From Haloarculaceae archaeon H-GB1-1 (lineage in GTDB: Archaea > Halobacteriota > Halobacteria > Halobacteriales > Haloarculaceae), in assembly GCA_029688825.1 (NCBI GenBank), contig JARUKX010000006.1, forward strand, positions 62,001 to 126,000: a DNA stretch of 64,000 nucleotides. The letters are read 5' to 3'. Every line of letters starts with the position of its first letter. The stretch's first letter is position 1. A model generated the notes under the pieces. It was not told where the DNA came from, ran no database searches, and saw only the letters and a list, made by a program, of their open reading frames with translations. The position numbers and the translations under genes are program-made. Of this stretch, positions 39,116-48,080 are shown piece by piece.

Positions 39116-39760
39116 ATGGCCGCTTACGGTCGGCCGTCACTGAGAGATCTGTTCGACGAGGCACCGACGCCGCACATCGCGCACCCGCCTCGGACGCATC
39201 ATCGAGACTTCTACCTCGCTACCGATGGCTCGTTCAGAGCACCTGGTAGCGTCGGGACCGACGATGCGACCGGTGGGCTCGGTGTCATCATCGAGACGCG
39301 GGACGGGGAAACCGTGGCCAGGCTCGCGGTTCCCGACACCGTACCGGACAACAACGTCGCGGAGTATCGGGCGCTGCATCTCGGGCTGGACGTGCTCGCC
39401 GCGCGAGTACCCGATGACGCACGCGTCGGCGTGCTGCTCGACCACGACCAGCTCGCGGAGAACCTGAACGCGGCGATTCTGGCGGCGGAAGCCAGGTCGT
39501 ACGAGCCACCGCACTCGGTCGCGGTGCCGAAGAAGACCGGCCTGCACTGGCGCGGGATCGAAGCCCGCGTTCGCGGATTCAGCGAGATTCGCGCCGCTCG
39601 CATCTCCGGCGACGTGAACCCGGCACACCCACTCGCGAACGCCCCGGATCAGTACGCCCACGTCAACCGCGAACCGGACCGCTGCGTGCTCCCGGAGCCG
39701 TCGTCGGACGAGGAGCAGATTCCGCCGCCGTCGCGAGCGGACCGCAGCGCCAGCGACTGA
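39116..39760 (+). CDS. RNase H-like (reverse-transcriptase-like) protein
   Basis: 214 residues from the ATG at 39116, chosen because the TATA box at 39081 leaves no room for the ATG at 39095. The RNase H fold is visible from about 30: YLATDGSFRAPG (first Asp), GGLGVIIETRDGE, NNVAEYRALHLGLDVL (catalytic Glu) and VGVLLDHDQLAENLN (third acid). The C-terminal 50 residues are polar and disordered. It probably cleaves RNA in RNA-DNA hybrids or has lost activity; all acidic residues seem present. Confidence 0.75.
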   Translation: MAAYGRPSLRDLFDEAPTPHIAHPPRTHHRDFYLATDGSFRAPGSVGTDDATGGLGVIIETRDGETVARLAVPDTVPDNNVAEYRALHLGLDVLAARVPDDARVGVLLDHDQLAENLNAAILAAEARSYEPPHSVAVPKKTGLHWRGIEARVRGFSEIRAARISGDVNPAHPLANAPDQYAHVNREPDRCVLPEPSSDEEQIPPPSRADRSASD

Positions 39761-39905
39761 GCGTCGTCGAACAGGTAGTCAGCCACCCCCTTCCGTGGGG
39801 ACTCGACGGGGGAGTCTCTCCGATTCCCTCGCGACGCCGACGAAACGAATTCTGCACGATTCGAGAAGCGTGCCGAGAGCCGAGTCGCTCGGATGAGCCC
39901 GTCCG

Positions 39906-40613
39906 TCAGGTGCCGAGATACAGTTCGGCGATCTCCTCGGAGTTGAGGAGTTCCGACCCGGTTCCCTGCATGTGCGTCTCGCCCATGTCGAGGACGATAC
40001 CGCGGTCCGACGATTCGAGCGCGCGACGCGCGTTCTGTTCGACCATCAGTATCGTGGTCCCCGTGTCGTTGATCTCTTCGACCTTCTCGAACATGTCCTC
40101 GACGAGGTCGGGCGCGAGCCCGGCGGACGGTTCGTCGAGGATGAGCAGTTCGGGATCGAGCATCAGTGCGGCCCCGACGGCCACCATCTGCTGTTGACCG
40201 CCGGAGAGGTTGCCGGCGAGAGCGTCCATGCGGCCTTCGAGTTCGGGGAAGCGTTCGAACACGCGCTGGGTTCGGTCCTCGAAGAGGCCGTCGTCGAGTG
40301 TCCACGCACCCATCTTGAGGTTCTCTCGGACGGTGAGGTTCGGGAAGACGTTCTCCGTCTGCGGGACGTAGCAGATGCCGTAGTCGATGGCGTCCTCCGC
40401 GGGCACGCCCGTGATGTCCTCGCCGTCGAAGCGAACCGAGCCGTCGCGAATCCGGAGCAACCCGACGATGGTCTTCAGGAACGTCGATTTGCCGGCCCCG
40501 TTCGGGCCGATGACGGTGACCATCTCCCCGGCTTCGACGTCGAGGTGTGCGCCGTCGACGATGATCGCATCGCCGTAGCCGCTGACGATGTCGTCGACTT
40601 CGAGCAGCGTCAT
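39906..40613 (-). CDS. livF: ABC transporter ATP-binding protein (LivF), second operon
   Basis: 235 residues. Walker A GPNGAGKST, signature LSGGQQQMVAVGAAL, Walker B LLILDEPSAGLAPD and the switch LMVEQNARRALESSD are intact. It is the last gene of the second branched-chain-type operon. Its ATG overlaps the livG stop by 4 bp. It differs clearly from the LivF of the first operon, so this is an old paralogue, not a recent duplication. Confidence 0.9.
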   Translation of the reverse strand: MTLLEVDDIVSGYGDAIIVDGAHLDVEAGEMVTVIGPNGAGKSTFLKTIVGLLRIRDGSVRFDGEDITGVPAEDAIDYGICYVPQTENVFPNLTVRENLKMGAWTLDDGLFEDRTQRVFERFPELEGRMDALAGNLSGGQQQMVAVGAALMLDPELLILDEPSAGLAPDLVEDMFEKVEEINDTGTTILMVEQNARRALESSDRGIVLDMGETHMQGTGSELLNSEEIAELYLGT

Positions 40614-41383
40614 ACCTCACCCCCGAAGTAGGCCTCGAGCAAGCGGTCGTCGTCCTGGACCTTCTCTGGAGGCCCGGCGGTCAGGACCTCGCCGTTGTGC
40701 ATTCCGATCACCTTGTCACAGAGAGACATGATCATTTCGACGTCGTGTTCGACGATGAGGAAGGTCATCCCGTCGTCGCGCAGGTCGCGGATCATCGACA
40801 GCAGGTCCTCGGTGAGCCGCGGATTCACGCCGGCCATGGGTTCGTCGAGCATGAGCACGTCGGGGTCGGTCATCAGCGCGCGACCGAGCTCGAGCAGTTT
40901 TCGCTGGCCGCCGGAGAGGTTGCCGGCGTACTCGTCGCGAAGCTCCCACAGGCCGAGCGTTTCGAGTAGGTCCTCCGCCCGCGCCTCCAGTTCTTTCTCG
41001 CGTTCGCGCGCGGAGGGTGCACCCGTGAGTGCGTGCAGGACCTTCTCGCCGTCGTGGTCCTGTCCCCCCAGGTGCATGTTCTCGCGGACCTTCATCCCGG
41101 TGAGTTCCCGCGTGATCTGGAACGTGCGGACCATCCCCTTCTGGGACCGCTCCTCCGGTGAGAGGTCCGCGACGTTCTCGCCGCGGAGTCGGACCTCGCC
41201 GTCGTCGAGGTCGTAGAACCCGGTGACGAGATTGAACGTCGTGGACTTGCCGGCCCCGTTCGGGCCGATGAGGCCGACGATGGTGCCGCGGTCGACGGTG
41301 AACGAGACGTCGTCGACGGCGGTCAGCCCGCCGAACGTCTTCCGGAGATCGCGCGCCTCCAGCAGTGGTTCGGAGGTAGTCAT
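40610..41383 (-). CDS. livG: ABC transporter ATP-binding protein (LivG), second operon
   Basis: 257 residues from the ATG at 41383 (MTTSEPLLEARDLRKTFGG); longer readings run into the permease gene. Walker A GPNGAGKST, signature LSGGQRKLLELGRAL, Walker B VLMLDEPMAGVNP and switch LIVEHDVEMIMSLCD are present. Unlike the LivG of the first operon it has the canonical LSGGQ. Overlaps livH and livF by 4 bp. Confidence 0.9.
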   Translation of the reverse strand: MTTSEPLLEARDLRKTFGGLTAVDDVSFTVDRGTIVGLIGPNGAGKSTTFNLVTGFYDLDDGEVRLRGENVADLSPEERSQKGMVRTFQITRELTGMKVRENMHLGGQDHDGEKVLHALTGAPSAREREKELEARAEDLLETLGLWELRDEYAGNLSGGQRKLLELGRALMTDPDVLMLDEPMAGVNPRLTEDLLSMIRDLRDDGMTFLIVEHDVEMIMSLCDKVIGMHNGEVLTAGPPEKVQDDDRLLEAYFGGEV

Positions 41384-42249
41384 CGCGTTGCCTCCCCGAA
41401 CAGGCCGTCCGGACGCGTCAGCAGGCCCACCACGAGCAGGATCAGCCCGATGAGCGGTTTGTACTCCGACGGGATGACGACGACGCTCGCTTCCTGCAGG
41501 ATGCCGATGGCGTAGCCACCGACGACGGCACCGACGGGGTCGCCGATGCCGCCCAGGATGACCGCCGCGAAGATGGGGATGAGCGCGGTGAAGCCCATCG
41601 TCGGACGCAGTTGGGCGTCGAGGCCGAGCATGACACCGGCCGTCCCGGCGATGACGCCCCCGATGAGCCACACGTAGAGGACGAGTCGCTCGGTGTCGAT
41701 GCCGCGAAGACGCGCGAGGTCGGTGTCGTCGGACGCCGCGCGCATGGCGATCCCGACGTCAGTTCGGCGGAGCAGCAGGTAGGTGCCGCCCAGCACGCAC
41801 AGCGAGAGGACGACGATGCCCACCTGGTCGGCGAGGATGCGGACCCCGAAGTACGTCGGAGCCTCCTCGATGGGAACGTCGAACCGCTTCGACCCGCTCC
41901 CCCAGACGATGCGGATGACGTTCCGCAGCACGAACGAGAGCCCGATGGAGACGACCAGCAGGACGATGGCCGACCGATTGCGGAAGTGCTGGAAGACCGC
42001 CTTGTCGAGCGCGATCGCGACCGGCCCGACGACGAGCGCGCCGACGATGGCGCCGACGAACAGCGGCAGTCCGAACTCGACGTTCAGCGAGAACGCGACG
42101 AACGCGCCGAGCGCCATGTACTCGCCGTAGGCGATGTTGATGAAGTCGAGGATGCCGAAGATGAGCGTCAGCCCCAGCGCGCCGAGCGCGATGAGACTCC
42201 CGCTCACGATGCCGAACCAGATGAACTGCGGGTCGAGTCCCGCCATCAT
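41380..42249 (-). CDS. livH: Branched-chain-type ABC transporter permease (LivH), second operon
   Basis: 289 residues; the ATG at 42249 overlaps the livM stop (ATGA), with a second ATG directly after. About eight membrane spans. LDFINIAYGEYMALGAFVAF, RAASDDTDLARLRGIDTERLV (coupling loop) and VILGGIGDPVGAVVGGYAIG are the family hallmarks. The gene order here is M-H-G-F, not H-M-G-F as in the first operon. Confidence 0.88.
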   Translation of the reverse strand: MMAGLDPQFIWFGIVSGSLIALGALGLTLIFGILDFINIAYGEYMALGAFVAFSLNVEFGLPLFVGAIVGALVVGPVAIALDKAVFQHFRNRSAIVLLVVSIGLSFVLRNVIRIVWGSGSKRFDVPIEEAPTYFGVRILADQVGIVVLSLCVLGGTYLLLRRTDVGIAMRAASDDTDLARLRGIDTERLVLYVWLIGGVIAGTAGVMLGLDAQLRPTMGFTALIPIFAAVILGGIGDPVGAVVGGYAIGILQEASVVVIPSEYKPLIGLILLVVGLLTRPDGLFGEATR

Positions 42250-43214
42250 TCGGCCTCCATCTGGCCGGCCACCAGTCGTTCTTCGTCGCCGAGCAGTCCC
42301 GCGGGCCGGTAGTACAGGATCGCGATGAGCGCGATGCCGATGACGATGAGCCGGATGAACGGTAGCTCAGAACTCATCGGAATGTCACCCGGGATGAAGC
42401 GGGTCACCTGTCGCGTGAGGACGACGAACAGCGTTCCGGCAATCGCGCCGAGGTAGTTCCCGGCGCCGCCGATGATGACCGCCGCCCAGATCGTGAACGT
42501 CAGTCCCGGCAGGAACATCGAGGGGTTGATCGCGAAGAAGAAGTGCGCCCAGAGCGCACCCGCGAGCCCCGCGACGCCCGCCCCGAGACCGAACGACTTC
42601 AGCTTGAAGACGTCCGTGTGCTTGCCCAGCGCCCGCGGCACGTCCTCGTCCTCGCGGATCGCGTGCAGGACGCGCCCGAACGGACTCTCGGAAAGTCGTG
42701 TGAACGCCAGGTAGCTCGCGGCGACGATGACCAGCAGGAACCCGAGGTAGAACAGGTCGTACCCGACCGTGACCGAGCCGAGTTGGAGCGGGAAGGCGTC
42801 GGCCATCGGACGCGGGATGTTCTTGATGCCCTGCGCGCCGCTGGTGAGCCACGCCTCGTTCTTGATGCCGAGCCGGATCATCTCGGCGGAGCTGAGCGTC
42901 ACCATCGCGAGGTAGTCTCCCTCCAGACGGACGCTCGTGACGGCGATGACGACGCCGGCGAGCGCAGCCAACACCGACCCCCCGACGAGCCCGACGACGA
43001 CCGGGAACTCGAAGCCGACGACGCGACTGGCGAGCAGTCCCTCACCGCCCGTCGTCGTCAGGATGGCGGACGTGTACGCACCGATGGCGAAGAAGGCCGC
43101 GTGCGCGAAGTTCAGCAGGCCCGTATCGCCCCAGTGCATGTTCATGCCGATGGCCAGCAGCGAGTAGATGCCCGCGATGATGGCCACCGTGACTACCAGC
43201 GACGCGTATCCCAT
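42246..43214 (-). CDS. livM: Branched-chain-type ABC transporter permease (LivM), second operon
   Basis: 322 residues from the ATG at 43214 (MGYASLVVTVAIIAGIYSLLA), with GGGAGG-type sequence just upstream; the longer frame has no coding character. About nine spans. NMHWGDTGLLNFAHAAFFAIGAYTS and RVLHAIREDEDVPRALGKHTD (coupling loop) identify it. About 185 bp with a hairpin separate it from the SBP gene. Confidence 0.88.
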   Translation of the reverse strand: MGYASLVVTVAIIAGIYSLLAIGMNMHWGDTGLLNFAHAAFFAIGAYTSAILTTTGGEGLLASRVVGFEFPVVVGLVGGSVLAALAGVVIAVTSVRLEGDYLAMVTLSSAEMIRLGIKNEAWLTSGAQGIKNIPRPMADAFPLQLGSVTVGYDLFYLGFLLVIVAASYLAFTRLSESPFGRVLHAIREDEDVPRALGKHTDVFKLKSFGLGAGVAGLAGALWAHFFFAINPSMFLPGLTFTIWAAVIIGGAGNYLGAIAGTLFVVLTRQVTRFIPGDIPMSSELPFIRLIVIGIALIAILYYRPAGLLGDEERLVAGQMEAE

Positions 43215-43332
43215 ACTCCCCCCTCCCACGGGTCGGGTGGTCGCGTGTCTGTACGTCGGTCGAAACTGCCTCTCGTGTGCATAGTATTGTGCTAGTAGAT
43301 AACGTGTCGCGTGGATTCTCGACGGTCGCGTG

Positions 43333-43368
43333 ACCGGTGGGTAGAGGTTATGTCGGCGTGCCACCGGT
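43333..43368 (-). terminator. Hairpin between the SBP gene and the permease genes
   Basis: Perfect 8-bp inverted arms ACCGGTGG (43333-43340) and CCACCGGT (43361-43368) with a 20-nt loop lie about 33 nt after the SBP stop on the minus strand. A partial terminator or processing site here would give more SBP than permease; this is inference. Confidence 0.35.
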
Positions 43369-43400
43369 CGACGTCACGGAACGGATGGTCTCGATGCCCG

Positions 43401-44732
43401 TTACTTCGACAGGTCCTCGGCGGAGTAGACCTTGACCTCCTTCCACTTGCCGTCCGTCGCCTGGAGCGCGGCGAACGGTCCGAGCGGGTCCCCGGTCTTG
43501 TCGAAGTTCTGGGGGTTCCCTGCGCCCACGTAGTTGATCTCCTCGCCGTTCTCGATTGCCTTCTTCCCGGCTGCGAAGGTGGAGACCTTCTTCCCGGGAC
43601 CGTTCCCGAGGTCGTAGAGGTGGTTCGGGATGGCATCGCGAGTGACCTCGCCCTCCTTCTGGTAGGCCAAGGCCTGCAGCACCATCGAGTCGTACGCCGA
43701 CGCGGCGAACGCGCCCGGTGCTTTGCCGTGGAGTTCCTTGTGCTTCTCCAGGAAGACGTCGTGTGCCGGTCCCGGAGCGGGTGCCTGCCCGACCATCCCC
43801 TCCATCACGTCCGCGCCCATCTCCTCGATGAAGCCCTCGGTCAACACGTCGTTGCCGAGCAGGAGGTCGAAGTCGTCCTCGGCACCGGCTTCGACGTAGT
43901 TCTTGATGAACAGGCCGCTGACCTCCGTGGCGGCGGTCATCGAGACGACCTCGGCGCCGGAATCCTGCAGCTTCTTCACCTCGCTGCGGTAGGAACTCGC
44001 TGCGGGGTCGAGCGGGACCTCCGTGAGAACCTCCCCACCGAGATTCTTGAAGTAATCACCCGAGGCCGCCGAGAAGCTCTGCGAGCCCTTGTCGTTCTTG
44101 AACGCCAGCGCCATCTTCCGGTGACCCATCTCGTTGTAGGCGTACCGAGCCTGTGCACGTGCACCGACGCCGTCCGACGGGACCGTCCGCCAGATGTACT
44201 CGCCCCCCACTTCGTCGAGCTGGATCGTCCCCGTCATGGGCGAGACGATAGCCAGCCCCGTGTCCTGTGCGGGGCCGACGAGACTCGGCATGACCGAACT
44301 CGATGGGCCGACCATGCTGAAGACGCCCTGGCTATCGAGCGTCTTGAAGCCGCTGATGGCCGACTGCGGCTTCGTCTCGGTGTCCTGTTCGTGTATCTCG
44401 ACGGTTCGGCCGAGTACCTTCGCTTGGTTGACGCCCTCCGGTGCGTTCAGTGCCGTGTCGACGCCTCGACGGGAGTTCGGCCCGATCCACCCAAGTCCCC
44501 CGCTGAACGGCGAGAGGTTGCCGATCGGAATCGGTCCACCGGACTCGCTGTTGCTACCGGAGTCCGTCGCAGTTCCCCCATCGTCGCTGGCCTCGGTCGC
44601 GGTCGAGCCACCGCCCGATCCGTCACCCGAACACCCTGCGAGCCCCGTCAGCGCGGCCGCGCCTGCCCCGTAAAGGTACTGTCGTCGGTTGATACCGTTT
44701 CCCGTGTCACCATCTCTCTTTCGAGCTGGCAT
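43401..44732 (-). CDS. livJ: Substrate-binding lipoprotein, second branched-chain-type ABC operon
   Basis: 443 residues. Twin-arginine signal INRRQYLYGAGAAALTGLAGC with lipobox Cys near 34, then a Gly/Ser/Thr linker and the type I binding fold (IPIGNLSPFSGGLGWIG, FSMVGPSSSVMPSLVGPAQ, AAATEVSGLFIKN-like segment). A TATA box at 44757-44765 puts transcription start at the ATG, so the mRNA is leaderless. The ligand is unknown and need not match that of the first operon; the two SBPs have little in common outside fold motifs. Confidence 0.88.
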   Translation of the reverse strand: MPARKRDGDTGNGINRRQYLYGAGAAALTGLAGCSGDGSGGGSTATEASDDGGTATDSGSNSESGGPIPIGNLSPFSGGLGWIGPNSRRGVDTALNAPEGVNQAKVLGRTVEIHEQDTETKPQSAISGFKTLDSQGVFSMVGPSSSVMPSLVGPAQDTGLAIVSPMTGTIQLDEVGGEYIWRTVPSDGVGARAQARYAYNEMGHRKMALAFKNDKGSQSFSAASGDYFKNLGGEVLTEVPLDPAASSYRSEVKKLQDSGAEVVSMTAATEVSGLFIKNYVEAGAEDDFDLLLGNDVLTEGFIEEMGADVMEGMVGQAPAPGPAHDVFLEKHKELHGKAPGAFAASAYDSMVLQALAYQKEGEVTRDAIPNHLYDLGNGPGKKVSTFAAGKKAIENGEEINYVGAGNPQNFDKTGDPLGPFAALQATDGKWKEVKVYSAEDLSK

Positions 44733-45207
44733 GGAGCTAGCATGAGAACCCCACTACTTATATCTTTGGTACACGACCATTATCTTAGTAATTCTATACA
44801 ACTCCATACTCGGAATCAGGCCCTCAGTCGCCAATATTCGTGCATCGATGGAAACGATCTCACCTTATAGTCAGATTTCATTGACTTCGTTACTGAGACG
44901 ATCACCTTCGTAACCGATTCGGGTATCGACGAGCAGGGTCATCGAAATATATAATTATTCTATCATTCGTAGCAAAGGCGAACCAGTTCTGCTGCCCAAT
45001 AAACTCGTGTGTACCCGTCACGTACGTCGTTTTATGACGACTGATGTTCGCAAGCTCGAAGTAATCACTGACTGGGAACGTCACCCGAATTTGTCCAAAC
45101 ACGACTGTACTGGCCACGAAATTCGTGTGAACAATCTCCCCTTCGATCTGCTCTCGATCTGATACAAAATGTTAAATGAGTGCCTCGGAAAGAGATGGAC
45201 ACGTCTA
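44733..45207. other. A/T-richer intergenic region between divergent genes
   Basis: About 475 bp, clearly lower in GC than the flanks. It holds the SBP promoter at its left end and a TATA-like GTTAAATG near 45171 for the winged-helix gene at its right end. One 71-codon minus-strand ORF (44902-45117) is present but lacks the usual third-position G/C bias; it was not called. No repeat or RNA was recognised. Confidence 0.45.
44757..44765 (-). promoter_or_regulatory. TATA box of the second branched-chain-type ABC operon
   Basis: The minus-strand sequence GATATAAGT is centred about 28 nt before the ATG at 44732, the position for a leaderless transcript. Confidence 0.55.
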
Positions 45208-45777
45208 ATGGCTCCCGAGGACGATCGCGAACGCAACCGACACGGTCAGTACGTGGGGGAGATACCCCTGCAAGACGTACTCGACGTGTTCGAGACACGC
45301 GATGACTGGGCGCGCCCGCTGACGGCGAGCGACGTCATGGGGGAGCTCGACTGCTCTCGACGGACCGCGCACAACAAGCTGAACGAACTCGTCGACCGCG
45401 ACCTATTGAAGACCCGGAAGGTGGGGTCGCGGAGCCGGGTCTGGTGGATTCCGATCGAGCAGCCACCGGACAGCGTGCGACGGAACGCCGAAGCGTCGGA
45501 GTCGCGTCCACGGCACCTCGTCGAAGACGTCGAGCTTCCCGGGACTGGCAGGACCCTCGAAGCTCGCCGTGACGCGCTCCTCGCATCGTACGAGTACCTG
45601 CAGGAGCATCCGGAGGCGAAGAAATCTGACTTCCTCCAGGACGTCTTCCCAGAACACCCTGCAGAGTACCAGACTGCGGAGGGATGGTGGAACGCCATCC
45701 AGCCCGCACTCGCGAAGCTACCGGGCGTCGACCCGCCGAAAGAGCGGGGGCACATCTGGCACTTCCTCGGCGGATAA
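45208..45777 (+). CDS. Winged-helix DNA-binding protein
   Basis: 189 residues from the ATG at 45208 (MAPEDDRERNRHGQYVGEIP); an in-frame ATG at 45169 overlaps the TATA-like element. A winged helix covers about 22-85 (PLQDVLDVFETRDD, LTASDVMGELDCSRRTAHNKLNELVDRDLL, SRSRVWWIP). The C-terminal half is helical with AYLEEHPEAKKSDF-like and GWWNAIQPALAKLPGV motifs seen as SYEYLQEHPEAKKSDFLQ. Haloarchaeal proteins of this type sit next to diverse genes. The next gene, a transporter, starts 48 bp downstream. Confidence 0.75.
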   Translation: MAPEDDRERNRHGQYVGEIPLQDVLDVFETRDDWARPLTASDVMGELDCSRRTAHNKLNELVDRDLLKTRKVGSRSRVWWIPIEQPPDSVRRNAEASESRPRHLVEDVELPGTGRTLEARRDALLASYEYLQEHPEAKKSDFLQDVFPEHPAEYQTAEGWWNAIQPALAKLPGVDPPKERGHIWHFLGG

Positions 45778-45825
45778 CGCGGGGGAGGGGGAGCCAGGAA
45801 TCACACACTCCGAACGGACAGGGGC

Positions 45826-47565
45826 ATGAGCGAAGGGACCGGTGACAACCCCACTGACGGTGGGAACGTGTACGCGTCGGCCGAGGAGAGTCGTCAGTAC
45901 CGCGGCACGTCGTACATGCCCACGAACTACGACAACCTCGACGTCGCTCCCGACGTCGAGGAGTATCCCGACCGGGGCGACGGGGACGGGCATCGCCTCC
46001 TCGATCTCCCGCGGGTCCCGAAGCTGAAGTACGTCCTCGGACCGAGTGCGATCATGCTCGGCGCGTCGCTGGGCAGCGGCGAGACGCTGTTCTGGCCGAC
46101 GCTCATCGCCGAACACGGATGGGCCCTCTACTGGGCGTTCTTCGTGGGCGTGCTCACGCAGTTCGTCATCAACACCGAGATACAGCGCTGGACGGTGGCG
46201 ACCGGGGAGAGCGTGTTCCGGGCCTTCGAGCGACTCTCGGGGTTCTGGCCGTTGCTGCTGCTCGCGCTCGGCTTCATCAGTCTCGGCTGGCCGGGCTGGG
46301 CGGCGACGGCGGCCAGGATCGGGGCCATCGGCCTCGGCATGGAGGACGTCTCGGTAACCGTGCCGTTCGCCGAACTCGTCGGCTGGAAGCTGTTCGGTAT
46401 CCTCTTGATGGTCGTCATCTGGTTGACCTACCACCTCACACCGGTCATGTACAACGTCGTCGAGCGGATCCAGATAGTGCTCGTCGTGCTCGGCGTGCTG
46501 TGTGCGTTCGGGCTGTTCGTCGCGCTCGGCTCCATCAACGAACTCGCGAAGGTTCCCCGGGCGGTCGGCGGCGTCGGAACGATACCGCCGAATCAGGAGA
46601 TTGCCGTCTTCCTCGGCGGTCTCGCGTACGCCGGCGCGGGCGGTTATCTCAACCTCGCACAGAGCCTGTGGGTCCGCGAGAAGGGGTACGGGATGGGTCG
46701 GTACATGGGTCGCGTGAAGAATCCGGTCGTCGGCGACGATCCCGAACCGATCCAGCGGAACGGATTCACGTTCCCGGTGAACGTGACGAACCTCCGCCGC
46801 TGGCGCGGCTGGTGGCGACTCGTCCAGCTCGAACACTTCCTGACGTTCGTCTTCGGCCTGCTGTTCGCGGCGACCATCATGATGGCCGTCGCATCGGAGT
46901 ACGCCGCCGGCACCACCACAGGTGGCGTCACGATGTGGGCGACCGAAATCGCCCCGCAGGTCGGAACGGTCGGTCGAACGCTCATCTTCCTGACCCTGTT
47001 CATCGCGCTCTTCACGACGGAGTACGCCATCGTCGAGTCGTTCGTTCGCAACAGCGCGGACATCATCTACGAGCAGTTCGGGCGCACGTACGGCTGGAGT
47101 CAGGCCCGCATCTTCTGGCTGCTCCTGACCGTCTTCTCGGCGTGGGGAATCCTCATCCTCGCGCTCCCCATTCCGGTCGAGCAACCGTTCGGACTGCTCG
47201 TCGTCGCGGCCGCGATGTCCGGCGTGATGATGTGGCCCTACACGGTGCTCGTCCTCGTCGTGAACGTGACGCGGTTGCCCCAGCACACTCAGCCCGGCTG
47301 GCCCCGAATCGTCGGCCTCTGGTGGGCGTCGTCGTTCTTCGGGTACTTCAGCGTCCTCTTGCTCGGACAGACGATCGAGCGCGGAACGGGAAGCGGTTGG
47401 TTCCGCGCGGCCCCGGCGGTCCTCGGGAGCGATCCCGGCGGTTATCTGCTGTTCGCGGTGTTCGCGGTGATTCAAGCGATCGCCATCGTGACGACGATTC
47501 GCGGGAAGCTACGCACGAAGGCGACGGTTCCCGACGCCGAGGAGGCGCACGGATGGCTCCGGTAG
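45826..47565 (+). CDS. Nramp-like (APC/LeuT-fold) transporter, atypical
   Basis: 579 residues. About 75 polar N-terminal residues precede 11 or so membrane spans. The first span reads LGPSAIMLGASLGSGETLFWP, positioned like the GPG...DPGN metal-site helix of Nramp transporters, but Asp and Asn of DPGN are replaced by GSGE. The sixth-span-like FLGGLAYAGAGGYLNLAQSLWVREKG lacks the metal-binding MPH. So the fold looks Nramp-like while the metal site is not conserved; a different substrate is likely. It overlaps the next gene by 13 bp. Confidence 0.7.
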   Translation: MSEGTGDNPTDGGNVYASAEESRQYRGTSYMPTNYDNLDVAPDVEEYPDRGDGDGHRLLDLPRVPKLKYVLGPSAIMLGASLGSGETLFWPTLIAEHGWALYWAFFVGVLTQFVINTEIQRWTVATGESVFRAFERLSGFWPLLLLALGFISLGWPGWAATAARIGAIGLGMEDVSVTVPFAELVGWKLFGILLMVVIWLTYHLTPVMYNVVERIQIVLVVLGVLCAFGLFVALGSINELAKVPRAVGGVGTIPPNQEIAVFLGGLAYAGAGGYLNLAQSLWVREKGYGMGRYMGRVKNPVVGDDPEPIQRNGFTFPVNVTNLRRWRGWWRLVQLEHFLTFVFGLLFAATIMMAVASEYAAGTTTGGVTMWATEIAPQVGTVGRTLIFLTLFIALFTTEYAIVESFVRNSADIIYEQFGRTYGWSQARIFWLLLTVFSAWGILILALPIPVEQPFGLLVVAAAMSGVMMWPYTVLVLVVNVTRLPQHTQPGWPRIVGLWWASSFFGYFSVLLLGQTIERGTGSGWFRAAPAVLGSDPGGYLLFAVFAVIQAIAIVTTIRGKLRTKATVPDAEEAHGWLR

Positions 47566-48080
47566 CCGACGACGAGCCACCCGGCGACCACGAGACCGGA
47601 GCCGATCCCGCCGTCCACGTTCACGTGCACTTCGTCATGACCGGTGCGTTCCCGCTCCGCCTCGTCGACCTCTGTTTCACCGACGACGCCGTCGTCGCTC
47701 CGGAGTATGCGCTCCTCACGCCGCTGTTCGGGCTGGCCCGCGGGCAGGCGCCCGACGAAGCCGCCCACGCCGTCGAACGCTACCGGGATGGCGGTCTGGC
47801 TGCGCTCGAAGCGCTGGCGAATCGCGTGCAGCGTGAACCCTACTCCGACGTCGAGGCCGTCGTCCTGTTCGACGGTGGCCCGGTCGCACGTCCCAAGCTG
47901 TCGATCCGGCTCACGGAGGGACCGCCGTTGGCGTATCGGCTCCACGCTCCCGTCGACCTCGACGAACTGACGGCGGCGCTTCGCTCACTGGGGAAACGCC
48001 GGGACTTCACCGTCGAGCGACGGTCCGGGATCGGGATTCGACCGCTGACGAACGTCAGGCGATTCCTCGCGGATCGGTAG
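47553..48080 (+). CDS. Uncharacterised protein encoded with the Nramp-like transporter
   Basis: 175 residues from the ATG at 47553, overlapping the transporter gene by 13 bp. After a polar start comes HVHVHFVMTGAFPLRLVDLCFTDDAVV, then a helical segment (PDEAAHAVERYRDGGLAALEALANRV) and a beta-rich part (AVVLFDGGPVARPKLSIRLTEG). The combination recalls small PH-like haloarchaeal domains, without certainty. No membrane segment. Translational coupling suggests a cytoplasmic partner of the transporter. Confidence 0.6.
   Translation: MAPVADDEPPGDHETGADPAVHVHVHFVMTGAFPLRLVDLCFTDDAVVAPEYALLTPLFGLARGQAPDEAAHAVERYRDGGLAALEALANRVQREPYSDVEAVVLFDGGPVARPKLSIRLTEGPPLAYRLHAPVDLDELTAALRSLGKRRDFTVERRSGIGIRPLTNVRRFLADR

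Noticed and set aside
44902-45117. 71-codon minus-strand ORF in the A/T-richer intergenic region
   Set aside because: Codon choice lacks the third-position G/C bias of the window, no ribosome site or promoter is evident and no motif is present. It could be a degraded gene, but not supported.
45718-47475. 585-codon minus-strand ORF antisense to the Nramp-like gene
   Set aside because: Same reason: a mirror of a GC-rich gene, with no domain pattern.
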